Below, piece after piece: positions 15,543 to 23,056 of a DNA stretch of 64,000 bases. The DNA comes from Mesorhizobium sp. LMG 17147 (GTDB taxonomy: Bacteria; Pseudomonadota; Alphaproteobacteria; Rhizobiales; Rhizobiaceae). The position numbers and the translations under genes are program-made. Below the pieces are notes generated by a model, which was given only the letters and a program-made list of their open reading frames with translations, had not been told where the DNA came from and made no database searches. Each line of letters begins with the position of its first letter. The first letter of the stretch is position 1. The stretch spans positions 62,001 through 126,000 of the forward strand of contig NZ_JANCTC010000010.1 of assembly GCF_024297145.1 (NCBI RefSeq), written 5' to 3'.

Positions 15543-15800
15543 GTGCGCACCCCGGCAAGACCGCCGCTGGATGGCCTGAAGAAGAGGCTCGACCGTTCAC
15601 GCGCCGAGAACGCGCGCATACCGCGCGACGGTTTCCTGCGCGAGACCTTCGTGCTGCCGCGTTCCGACGCTCGTCTCAAGGCGAAGGAATGGTTCGAGCG
15701 CTTTCCCAAGCAGGCCTATTGGACCGAGATCGAGAGCTGGTTCGAGCGGCCGGGCGACGTCATCGAATTCACGATCAGGCGGCTGCCGGCGGCGGATTAA
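15543..15800 (+). CDS. Conserved small protein of unknown function
   Basis: An 85-residue basic protein (begins VRTPARPPLDGLKKRLDRSR, contains KEWFERFPKQAYWTEIESW and ends IRRLPAAD). No known domain is recognised. I chose the GTG at 15543 because GGAG lies 7 nt upstream. The frame is open further 5', but there it overlaps hemF antisense. It is divergent from hemF and overlaps the 3' end of the soxR gene by 4 nt tail-to-tail. Aromatic and charged residues in a regular pattern suggest a folded helical protein. Confidence 0.65.
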   Translation: MRTPARPPLDGLKKRLDRSRAENARIPRDGFLRETFVLPRSDARLKAKEWFERFPKQAYWTEIESWFERPGDVIEFTIRRLPAAD

Positions 15801-16243
15801 CGCTCGATCAGCAAGCGCCTCGCGCCGGGCCCTCGGATGCTCAGCCGGTCGCCTTTATTCCGCAGCGGACATTTGTCGATCGACATGCAGCCGCAGCCGA
15901 TACAGTCGGTCAACCCGTCGCGCAGCTTCTTGAGCTGACTAATCTTCTGATCGAGCTCGTCGCGCCAAGTCGTCGAAAGCAGGTTCCAATCCTCGCGGGT
16001 CGGCGTCCGGCCTTCAGGCAATGATCGAAGGGCTGTGCCGATCTCGGCCAGCGAAATGCCGACCTCCTGCGCTACCTTGATGATCGCCACACGTCGCAGC
16101 ACGTCGCGGCCGTAACGCCGCTGGTTGCCTGATGTGCGGTGGCTGCGGATCAGCCCGCGCGCTTCGTAGAAATGCAGCGCCGACACCGCCACGCCACTGC
16201 GCGTCGCGACCTGGCCGACCGTCAATTCCGTTGCCGCAGTCAT
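15797..16243 (-). CDS. soxR: Redox-sensitive MerR-family activator SoxR
   Basis: A 148-residue SoxR. The N-terminal winged helix starts at LTVGQVATRSGVAVSALHFY, followed by a dimerisation helix. The [2Fe-2S] cluster is bound by C114, C117, C119 and C125 in CIGCGCMSIDKC, the exact SoxR spacing (C-x2-C-x-C-x5-C). Redox-cycling compounds oxidise the cluster and turn on the target promoter. ATG 16243 fits the domain start; TTG 16267 is an in-frame alternative that lies inside the operator. A SoxR-type palindrome sits immediately upstream (16262-16279), so autoregulation or control of a divergent gene is expected. Confidence 0.93.
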   Translation of the reverse strand: MTAATELTVGQVATRSGVAVSALHFYEARGLIRSHRTSGNQRRYGRDVLRRVAIIKVAQEVGISLAEIGTALRSLPEGRTPTREDWNLLSTTWRDELDQKISQLKKLRDGLTDCIGCGCMSIDKCPLRNKGDRLSIRGPGARRLLIER

Positions 16244-16261
16244 CTCCGATTTTCCGCTTGA

Positions 16262-16279
16262 CCTCAAGTTAAGTTGAGC
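16262..16279. promoter_or_regulatory. SoxR operator (sox box)
   Basis: The 18-bp palindrome CCTCAAGTTAAGTTGAGC differs at two positions from the E. coli soxS operator core CCTCAAGTTAACTTGAGG. It is flanked on the left by TTGACC (16258-16263), a possible -35 for rightward transcription, as in MerR-type promoters where the operator lies in the spacer. No convincing intact target gene follows on the plus strand. Confidence 0.8.
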
Positions 16280-16413
16280 TTGTAGCGAAGAAGCCCCGAA
16301 GATGCAAACGGCAGGAGAAGGCGATGGGCGTCTGGATGAGAATGACCGGAGAGGACGCAGTGTTGCGTGAGGACGGTGCCTTGGTCGCTGCGGCCGGCGA
16401 TCGCGTTCACGTC

Positions 16414-16872
16414 CTAGCGAAGCTGCCGGATCGCCTCGCCCGCCACCATCGCAGCGGAAAGCGCGACGTTGATGCTGCGCGCTCCGGGCTGCATCGGGAT
16501 GGTCAGGCGCGCATCCGCCGCCTCGTGGACGGCATCCGGCACGCCTGCGGATTCGCGGCCGAACAGGAGAATGTCGTCGCCGGCAAAGGCGAAATCCGTG
16601 TAGATGGCAGCTGCTTTGGTCGACAGCAGCACCAGCCGCCGCTTGGCAAGCTTGCGCCAGTCCTCGAAGGCATGCCAGTCGACATGCCGGGTGAGCGCCG
16701 CCATTTCGAGGTAGTCCATGCCGGCTCGTTTCAGCGCCCGGTCACCGAGCGGGAAGCCCGCCGGTTCGATGATGTCGACGCCGAGACCAAGGCAAGCGGC
16801 GAAGCGCAGGATTGTCCCGGTGTTGCCGGCGATATCAGGCTGGTAGAGCGCGATGCGGAGACGGTCGTTCAT
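16414..16872 (-). CDS. trmL: tRNA (cytidine/uridine-34-2'-O)-methyltransferase TrmL
   Basis: A 152-residue SPOUT-class methyltransferase that methylates the 2'-OH of the wobble nucleotide in tRNA-Leu isoacceptors. SPOUT motif 1 is IALYQPDIAGNTGTILRFAA, motif 2 is LLFGRESAGVPDAV, and motif 3 with the deep trefoil knot is LTIPMQPGARSINVALSAAM. Length is close to E. coli TrmL (157). It is divergent from the leader region of the ABC exporter operon. Its 3' end is followed by a short plus-strand ORF start, probably not a gene. Confidence 0.95.
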   Translation of the reverse strand: MNDRLRIALYQPDIAGNTGTILRFAACLGLGVDIIEPAGFPLGDRALKRAGMDYLEMAALTRHVDWHAFEDWRKLAKRRLVLLSTKAAAIYTDFAFAGDDILLFGRESAGVPDAVHEAADARLTIPMQPGARSINVALSAAMVAGEAIRQLR

Positions 16873-16999
16873 TTCCGCGTCTCAGATCAGCCACAGAGCT
16901 CTCGCGGTTTTGGAAATTCCTGGACTGGCGGGTGGTCATTTTCTGCGAAGTCGGTTATACGGCCAGCATTGTCAACCCGAACCGATGGAGGGGTAATTC

Positions 17000-17077
17000 A
17001 TGATGGCCATGCACATCCACCACCTCTCCCGTGGGCTTACCAGCCCGACGGCGGTTTCGGTACGACGATTCTCCTGA
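17000..17077 (+). CDS. Putative leader peptide (25 codons) upstream of the ABC exporter operon
   Basis: ATG at 17000 (a second in-frame ATG follows) opens a 25-codon ORF ending at TGA 17075-17077. The peptide begins MMAMHIHHLSRG and ends AVSVRRFS. Its Shine-Dalgarno, GGAGGGG at 16987-16993, lies 6 nt before the ATG and is one of the strongest in the window. The 3' third of the ORF contains GGTTTCGG, which can pair with the downstream attenuator-like hairpin. These features fit a regulatory leader peptide rather than a functional protein. It has three histidines and a tandem Arg, but no obvious run of one amino acid. Confidence 0.55.
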   Translation: MMAMHIHHLSRGLTSPTAVSVRRFS

Positions 17078-17130
17078 CCTTCTAGACTTCTAATCGCACC
17101 GATTCCCGCCGAAACCTTTTTCGGCCTTTG
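17053..17130 (+). promoter_or_regulatory. Candidate attenuator: mutually exclusive RNA pairings
   Basis: GGTTTCGG (17053-17060, in the last codons of the leader ORF) is perfectly complementary to CCGAAACC (17109-17116), 8 bp. The same 3' segment can instead form a compact hairpin, GCCGAAA (17108-17114) with TTTCGGC (17119-17125) and a 4-nt loop, followed by CTTT. Only one pairing can exist at a time, as in ribosome-mediated attenuators. The U tract is short, so the 3' hairpin could act on termination or on initiation at 17144. Confidence 0.5.
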
Positions 17131-17143
17131 AAGGAATCCTGCG

Positions 17144-17686
17144 ATGTTTTTCAAGCTGTGGAAGGGGCTGAACGCCCCGCCTGAACACAATTCGAGCGAT
17201 GTCACCTTTGCCGCACCGCGCATGCGCGCGGCCTGGGTTGGCTCACCCTTCTATCTGCATCTTCAAGTGGAGGACGGACCGATGTTCGATCCCTGTAGAA
17301 TACCCGGCTCAAGAAGCCTGCACGAGCGCAAGACCGCGACCTGGGCGCTTTTGATCGGCGAGACCCACTCGTCGGCGGTTCACGCCGAGACCCGCCGGCG
17401 TCCGCATCGCGGCATGCTGCCGGACGTCGATTTCTCGCGCGCCGTTCCGGACTATAGCCGGCCGTCGCTGGTGCGCCGGATCATCAGGCTGATCCGGCCT
17501 GGTGCAAAAACCGGCGCGAAAATCCGGATTGTCAAAACGTCGTCAGCATCGTCAAGCGAGACTGTCGGCGAAAGGCCCGCGACAACCTATATAGCGCGAA
17601 GCAGGGCCGGCGAGGCGGACGATACCGTATCGCCGGTCCTTGACGCCATGCGGTCTGGGCACCTCGTCCGTTCGCGTGCCGCGTGA
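17144..17686 (+). CDS. Hypothetical protein ahead of the ABC exporter genes
   Basis: A 180-codon ORF with AAGGA upstream of its ATG. Its stop lies 10 nt before the GTG of the first exporter gene, which would suit an operon member. The first half (MFFKLWKGLNAPPEHNSSDV, later ATWALLIGETHSSAVHAETR and VRRIIRLIRPG) looks moderately protein-like and hydrophilic. The last 50 residues are Ser/Ala/Arg-rich and less convincing. No domain is recognised. It may be a real small gene, or an ORF within a long 5' leader. Confidence 0.4.
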   Translation: MFFKLWKGLNAPPEHNSSDVTFAAPRMRAAWVGSPFYLHLQVEDGPMFDPCRIPGSRSLHERKTATWALLIGETHSSAVHAETRRRPHRGMLPDVDFSRAVPDYSRPSLVRRIIRLIRPGAKTGAKIRIVKTSSASSSETVGERPATTYIARSRAGEADDTVSPVLDAMRSGHLVRSRAA

Positions 17687-17696
17687 GCAGGAAATT

Positions 17697-19598
17697 GTGA
17701 GCATCACTATGTTTAGCTGGTTTGAAAAAAGGCTCGATCCGTTCCCTGCCAAGGAGCCGGTCGAGCCGCCGCGGACACTGATCGCCTTCTGCGTGCATTA
17801 CACGCGCGGCGCATGGCCCTACATCGCTCTCGATGCGGTACTGGTGACGGCCATCGCCCTTGCCGAGGTGTGGATGTTCGGCTTCATGGGCCGGATCGTC
17901 GACTGGCTGTCCGGACAGAATCGCGAGACGTTCCTGCAGACCGAAGGGTTGAAGCTGGCCGGCATGGCCTTCATCGTGGTTTTCGCGCTGCCGGCAACGG
18001 TCTGGTTCCATTCGCTGCTCAACCAGCAGACGCTGATGGGTAATTATCCGATGCGTATCCGCTGGCAGGTGCATCGGTACCTGCTCAAGCAGTCGATGAG
18101 CTTCTATCAGGACGAGTTTGCCGGGCGCATCGCGACCAAGCTGATGCAGACAGCGCTCGCCGTGCGCGAGTGCGTCATCAAGCTCATCGATGTGCTCAAT
18201 TATATCGTCGTCTATTTTCTCGGCATGCTGTTCATTGTCGGCTCGGCAGACTGGCGGCTGGCTGCGCCGCTTGCCGTCTGGCTTGCCGGCTATGTCCTGC
18301 TGTTGCGCTATTTCATCCCGCGACTGGGCAAGGTCGGCGAGGAGCAGGCCAATGCGCGCTCGACCATGACCGGCCGTGTCGTCGACAGCTACTCCAATAT
18401 TCAGACGGTCAAGCTGTTCTCGCATGCGCGGCGCGAGGCATCCTTCGCCAAGGACGGTATGGCCGGCTTTCTCGACACCGTTTACCGATCGATGCGGTTG
18501 GTGACGCAACTCTACGGCCTGCTCTACGTCCTGAATTCGCTGCTGTTGTTTTCGGTCGCCTCGATCTCGCTATGGCTGTGGCTCGGCCAAGCCGTGACGA
18601 TCGGCGCTGTCGCCCTGGTCATCGGCCTCGTGCTGCGGCTCTGGGGCATGTCGCAATGGATCATGTGGGAGATGTCCACGCTGTTCGAGAATATCGGCAC
18701 GGTGCAGGACGGCATCGCCTCGATCTCGCTGCCGCGCCTCGTCGAAGACCGGCCTGGCGCCAAGGATATTGCCGTGACCAAGGGCGAGATCCGTTTTGAG
18801 GACATCCGCTTCCACTACGGCAAGCAGAAGGGTGTGATCGAAAGCCTGTCGCTGACGGTGAAGCCGGGCGAGAAGGTCGGCATTGTCGGTCGTTCGGGTG
18901 CCGGCAAGTCGACGCTGGTCAATCTTCTGTTGCGCTTCTACGACCTCGAAAGCGGCAAGGTCCTGATCGACGGCCAGGACATTGCGGCAGTGACGCAGGA
19001 CTCGCTGCGCGCCCAGATTGGCATGGTCACGCAGGACACCTCGCTGCTGCATCGCTCGGTACGCGAGAACATCCTCTATGGCAGGCCGGACGCCAGCAAC
19101 GAGATGCTGATCGAGGCGGCGCGGCGCGCCGAGGCGCTGGATTTCATTGCCGGCTTGTCGGACTCGAACGGCCGTAAGGGTTTCGACGCGCATGTCGGCG
19201 ATCGCGGCGTCAAATTGTCCGGCGGCCAGCGGCAACGCATCGCCATAGCCCGTGTCATGCTGAAGGACGCGCCGATCCTCATTCTCGACGAGGCGACCTC
19301 TGCCCTCGATTCCGAGGCCGAGGCGGCCATCCAGGAGAATCTCTACAGACTGATGCAAGGCAAGACCGTCATCGCCATTGCGCACCGGCTGTCGACGATC
19401 GCGGCCATGGACCGGCTCGTGGTCATGGACAAGGGCCGAGTCATCGAGGAAGGTTCGCATGAGGAACTCGTTGCCAAAGGCGGGCTCTACGCCCAGCTCT
19501 GGCAACGTCAGTCGGGCGGATTCCTGCTCGACGACGGCCCTTCTTCCAACGATGCAGCCGCCAACGATGCAATCGCCAAGGGTGAAGCCGCCGAATGA
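17697..19598 (+). CDS. ABC exporter half-transporter 1 (fused membrane and ATPase domains)
   Basis: A 633-residue exporter subunit with an N-terminal six-helix membrane domain (residues about 40-340) and a C-terminal ATPase. Walker A is GRSGAGKSTLV (about 398), the signature is KLSGGQRQR (about 506), and Walker B with catalytic Glu is ILILDEATSALD; the H-loop is IAIAHRLSTI. All ATPase residues are intact. GTG 17697 has AGGA 4 nt upstream; ATG 17709 lies too far from it. Its stop overlaps the next exporter gene (ATGATG), and the two proteins are similar throughout, so they probably form a heterodimer. Substrate unknown; multidrug or lipid export is the general family role. Confidence 0.92.
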   Translation: MSITMFSWFEKRLDPFPAKEPVEPPRTLIAFCVHYTRGAWPYIALDAVLVTAIALAEVWMFGFMGRIVDWLSGQNRETFLQTEGLKLAGMAFIVVFALPATVWFHSLLNQQTLMGNYPMRIRWQVHRYLLKQSMSFYQDEFAGRIATKLMQTALAVRECVIKLIDVLNYIVVYFLGMLFIVGSADWRLAAPLAVWLAGYVLLLRYFIPRLGKVGEEQANARSTMTGRVVDSYSNIQTVKLFSHARREASFAKDGMAGFLDTVYRSMRLVTQLYGLLYVLNSLLLFSVASISLWLWLGQAVTIGAVALVIGLVLRLWGMSQWIMWEMSTLFENIGTVQDGIASISLPRLVEDRPGAKDIAVTKGEIRFEDIRFHYGKQKGVIESLSLTVKPGEKVGIVGRSGAGKSTLVNLLLRFYDLESGKVLIDGQDIAAVTQDSLRAQIGMVTQDTSLLHRSVRENILYGRPDASNEMLIEAARRAEALDFIAGLSDSNGRKGFDAHVGDRGVKLSGGQRQRIAIARVMLKDAPILILDEATSALDSEAEAAIQENLYRLMQGKTVIAIAHRLSTIAAMDRLVVMDKGRVIEEGSHEELVAKGGLYAQLWQRQSGGFLLDDGPSSNDAAANDAIAKGEAAE

Positions 19599-21478
19599 TG
19601 ACTGCCATCTACCGCTGGTTCGAGAACTGGGTCTATCCATTCCGGGAGCCAGCGGACCTTCGGCCACCTGCTGGCGTCAGAGGTTTCCTCTGGCATTATG
19701 TCGGGCAGGCGAAGATCGCCTTCTTCGCCATGCTGGTGATCGGCGGCATCGCGCCGCTGGTCGAAGCCGGACTGTTCTATTTCGTCGGGCGGCTGGTCGA
19801 CATCCTCGACCAGCTTCCCGGCGAACGCAGCTGGCACGCGCTGTGGACTGCCGCCGGCCCGGAGCTTGTCTTCATGATCGCGGTGGTGCTGGTCATCCGC
19901 ACCATTGTCGTCGGTCTGTCGGCGCTGGTCGACGAGCAGACGATCACGCCGGGTTTCTATAATCTGGTGCGCTGGCAGGCGCATCGCCATGTCTCGCGCC
20001 AATCCTACGCCTTCTTCCAGAACGACTTTGCCGGGCGTATCGCGACCAAGGTCTGGCAGGCGGGACAGGCGACCGGCGATCTGATGGAAAGCTTCATCGA
20101 GGTCGTCTGGTTCATGGTCGTCTATACGGTGACGACGCTGGCGCTGGTCGCCGGGCTCGATCTCCGGCTGGCGGTGCTGGTGGTGATCTGGATTACCGCC
20201 TTCGGCTTGCTGGCCAGGCGCTATTTGCCGGCAATCCGCAAACATGCCGAAGCGACCGCCGAAGCCGGCTCGATGATCACCGGCCGCCTTGTCGATTCCT
20301 ATTCGAACGTACAGACGCTGAAACTGTTCTCGGCCGATGGCGACGACCACTACATCAGGAACGGCTTCGACATCTATCTCGACGCGCTGCGCCCGTTCAC
20401 CCGCCGGCTGACAGGCGTGCGCATGGCGCTGACGATGCTGTCGGGCATCATGATCACGGCGATCGCCTGCTTCGCCGTTTATCTCTGGGTCGAGGGTTCG
20501 ATCACAGTCGGCGCCGTGGCCTTCACGCTGTCTTTGGTGCTGCGGCTGAACATGCTGCTCGGCCGGCTGATGATGCAGCTCAACGGCATCTTGCGTAACC
20601 TCGGCGTGCTGGAAAACTCCAAGGCGCTGATCTCGCAGCCGCTCGGCCTGACCGATGCGCCGGACGCGAAAGAGCTTGTCGTCGGCGGCGGGCGCATCGA
20701 CGTCAGCAATGTCGAGTTCCACTACGGCAAGGGGTCCGGCGTGCTCAACGGCATCGACCTTGTCGTGCGGCCGGGCGAAAAGGTCGGCCTGGTCGGCCCG
20801 TCCGGCGCCGGCAAGACGACCTTGGTCAATCTAATCCTGCGCCTCTACGACCTCGAGAGCGGCAAGATCACAATTGACGGGCAGGACGTCTCCAGGGTCA
20901 CGCAGAATTCGCTGCGCGCCAATATCGGCGTCGTCAGCCAGGATACGGCACTTTTCCACCGCTCGCTGCGCGACAACATCAAGCTCGGCATGCCGGAAGC
21001 GACCGACGCCGAGGTGGTCGCGGCAGCGAAGAAGGCCGAGGCGCACGAGTTCATCCTCGGTCTGCGCGACAATCGCGATCGCATCGGCTACGAGGCCTAT
21101 GTCGGCGAGCGCGGCGTCAAGCTCTCCGGCGGCCAGCGCCAGCGCGTGGCGATCGCCCGCGTCTTCCTCAAGGATGCACCGATCCTGGTGCTCGATGAGG
21201 CCACCTCGGCGCTCGATTCCGACGTCGAGGCGGCGATCCAGGAAAATCTGGCAAGGCTGATGGAAGGCAAGACGGTGATCGCCATCGCGCATCGGCTGTC
21301 GACCATTGCGGCACTCGACCGGCTTGTGGTGCTCGACGAGGGCCGCATCGTCGAGCAAGGCACGCATGACGAGCTGGTCGGGCTCCACGGGCTCTATGCC
21401 AGGCTGTGGAAGCGGCAGTCCGGCGGCTTCCTGTTCAACGAGGAGAGCGTGCTGGCCGAGACCCGGCCGGCGGAGTAG
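19595..21478 (+). CDS. ABC exporter half-transporter 2 (fused membrane and ATPase domains)
   Basis: A 627-residue partner of the preceding exporter, sharing its layout. The membrane domain has helices such as IAFFAMLVIGGIAPLVEAGL and the intracellular loop FFQNDFAGRIATKVWQ, also found nearly unchanged in subunit 1. The ATPase has Walker A GPSGAGKTTLV (about 401), signature KLSGGQRQR (about 509), Walker B ILVLDEATSALD and H-loop IAIAHRLSTIAAL. Both ATP sites of a heterodimer would be canonical, unlike many heterodimeric exporters with one degenerate site. Start and upstream stop overlap by 4 nt. A 104-residue DUF6665 gene follows after 22 nt. Confidence 0.92.
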   Translation: MMTAIYRWFENWVYPFREPADLRPPAGVRGFLWHYVGQAKIAFFAMLVIGGIAPLVEAGLFYFVGRLVDILDQLPGERSWHALWTAAGPELVFMIAVVLVIRTIVVGLSALVDEQTITPGFYNLVRWQAHRHVSRQSYAFFQNDFAGRIATKVWQAGQATGDLMESFIEVVWFMVVYTVTTLALVAGLDLRLAVLVVIWITAFGLLARRYLPAIRKHAEATAEAGSMITGRLVDSYSNVQTLKLFSADGDDHYIRNGFDIYLDALRPFTRRLTGVRMALTMLSGIMITAIACFAVYLWVEGSITVGAVAFTLSLVLRLNMLLGRLMMQLNGILRNLGVLENSKALISQPLGLTDAPDAKELVVGGGRIDVSNVEFHYGKGSGVLNGIDLVVRPGEKVGLVGPSGAGKTTLVNLILRLYDLESGKITIDGQDVSRVTQNSLRANIGVVSQDTALFHRSLRDNIKLGMPEATDAEVVAAAKKAEAHEFILGLRDNRDRIGYEAYVGERGVKLSGGQRQRVAIARVFLKDAPILVLDEATSALDSDVEAAIQENLARLMEGKTVIAIAHRLSTIAALDRLVVLDEGRIVEQGTHDELVGLHGLYARLWKRQSGGFLFNEESVLAETRPAE

Positions 21479-21500
21479 TTTCTAAAAACCGGAGCAGACC

Positions 21501-21815
21501 ATGGCGGTGAGAATGCCATCGAATTTCGGACGGTCCGGCGCGCAGGAGAGCGCGTTGGACCTGCTTGGCCATGAAATCCTCGGCGAGAAGGCGGCCGCGC
21601 TCGGCCGCGCCGGCCGGCGCGTCGAGGAAACATTGACGAGGCTGCGCGAGAATTGCGACAGTGTCGACCGTGCCCGGCTGCTCAGGGATGCAGCCGAAGC
21701 GGTGCACGGGTATTTCATCCAGCGCGAACTCTGCGGCCTGCGCAAGCACGACGCGGTGATCCGGGAATACAACATTCCCAAGGCCGTGCTGGCCAGGCTC
21801 GGCGCCAGCGGATGA
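21501..21815 (+). CDS. DUF6665-like small protein
   Basis: A 104-residue soluble, largely helical protein (begins MAVRMPSNFGRSG, contains LDLLGHEILGEKAAALGRAGRR and ends PKAVLARLGASG) that resembles DUF6665 proteins of alphaproteobacteria. Family function is unknown. CCGGAGC lies about 9 nt upstream of the ATG. The gene starts 22 nt after the second exporter gene and may be its last operon member. A heptad-like pattern through HEILGEKAAALGRAGRRVEE suggests a coiled coil. Confidence 0.7.
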   Translation: MAVRMPSNFGRSGAQESALDLLGHEILGEKAAALGRAGRRVEETLTRLRENCDSVDRARLLRDAAEAVHGYFIQRELCGLRKHDAVIREYNIPKAVLARLGASG

Positions 21816-21842
21816 TCCGAACCGGAACTGGTTTGGGAAGCG

Positions 21843-22199
21843 TTATTCCAGCCACTCGGTGATGAAGCTGCCGTTCTCGTGTATGTCGGTGGTTTCCAGC
21901 GGGCCTGGCCCGAGATTGGTGAATTTGTGCGGCGTGTTCGGCGGTACGACCAGGATCTGGCCGGCTGTGGCCTCGATCTGCCGGTCGCCGACGGTGAACA
22001 GACCGGTCCCGGTTCGGATGATGAAAATCTCGCAATAGGGATGGCTGTGCAGCCTCGGGCCGCCGCCGGTCTCCGGCAGGTAGTTAAAGATCAGGCAACT
22101 GCTGGAACCGTAAGGCCCGCATTGCAACTCGCCTTGCCAGTGGTCGGGCAACTGGTCGGGCGCTTTGGCCCATTTGTCGCGGTCGATGACATGCGCCAT
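21843..22199 (-). CDS. Cupin domain-containing protein
   Basis: A 118-residue single-domain cupin. Motif 1 is GPRLHSHPYCEIFIIRTGTG (two His and a Glu as metal ligands) and motif 2 is ILVVPPNTPHKFTNLG (third His). The metal site is therefore complete. The substrate is unknown; small stand-alone cupins serve as isomerases, dioxygenases or sensors. ATG 22199 was chosen because the upstream extension (to 22370) is low-quality sequence. The gene lies divergent from petA. Confidence 0.85.
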   Translation of the reverse strand: MAHVIDRDKWAKAPDQLPDHWQGELQCGPYGSSSCLIFNYLPETGGGPRLHSHPYCEIFIIRTGTGLFTVGDRQIEATAGQILVVPPNTPHKFTNLGPGPLETTDIHENGSFITEWLE

Positions 22200-22479
22200 G
22201 GGGCGAGGATAAACCGGGCGAGCGTCCGCTGTCGAGGTGAACGCAGCCGTTTGGTTTTGCTGCTGTTTTCCAATCGTTCCGCTGGGCAAATTACGCCCCC
22301 GCGACAATCTGCCCTTGTGCCTTCGCCCGTCTGGACAAAAACAGGCTTCACGCATAAACCCAAGTCCCAAATGCCGGAGGAATTCGCTAGCCTGTTCGCC
22401 ATGCGCTGTCGGGCCGGCGCGATTGAGCGGGGAACAAGCTCGGCCGCCGGCACGGAAGAGGCGAAAGGATCAGGCACCC

Positions 22480-23040
22480 GTGAGCGCAACCGACACCCAG
22501 GATCCCAACCGTCGTGATTTTCTCTACGTCGCCACCGGCATGGCCGCAGTGGTCGGCGCGGGCGCCGTTGCTTGGCCGTTCATCGACCAGATGCGTCCGG
22601 ATGCCTCGACGCTGGCGCTTGCCTCGGTCGAGGTCGACGTTTCGTCGCTGACGCCAGGAATGTCGCTCGTCGTGAAGTGGCGCGGCAAGCCGGTGGTCGT
22701 GCGCAACCGCACCGAAAAAGAGATGAAGGACGCCGAGGCGGTCAATCTCGCCGAGCTCAAGGATCCAATCGCCCGCAATGCCAACCTGCCGGCCGACGCG
22801 CCGGCGACCGACGCCAATCGAACCACGCCGGGCAAGGAAGCCTGGATGGTGATGGTCCAGGTCTGCACCCATCTCGGCTGCATCCCGCTCGGCCAGGAAG
22901 GCGATTTCGGCGGCTGGTTCTGCCCATGCCACGGTTCCGTATACGATACCGCCGGCCGCATCCGGAAGGGGCCGGCGCCGGAGAACATGGCGGTACCGGT
23001 GTTCCAATTCGTTTCTGACACCAAGATCCGTATCGGCTGA
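22480..23040 (+). CDS. petA: Ubiquinol-cytochrome c reductase iron-sulfur (Rieske) subunit
   Basis: A 186-residue Rieske protein of the cytochrome bc1 complex. A Tat-type N-terminus (NRRDFLYVATG) leads into one membrane anchor (about 16-36). The 2Fe-2S cluster ligands are C129 and H131 in CTHLGC and C148 and H151 in CPCHGS, with the C134-C150 disulfide conserved. GTG 22480 gives the normal start just ahead of the twin arginine; upstream frame to 22237 is not conserved-looking. First gene of petABC, with petB starting 16 nt later. Confidence 0.96.
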   Translation: MSATDTQDPNRRDFLYVATGMAAVVGAGAVAWPFIDQMRPDASTLALASVEVDVSSLTPGMSLVVKWRGKPVVVRNRTEKEMKDAEAVNLAELKDPIARNANLPADAPATDANRTTPGKEAWMVMVQVCTHLGCIPLGQEGDFGGWFCPCHGSVYDTAGRIRKGPAPENMAVPVFQFVSDTKIRIG

Positions 23041-23056
23041 GGCAGGGGATATTTCC

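Noticed and set aside
16324..17085. 253-codon plus-strand ORF with a good ribosome site next to the sox box
   Set aside because: Nearly all of it is antisense to trmL. Kept only as a finding about a possibly lost SoxR target.
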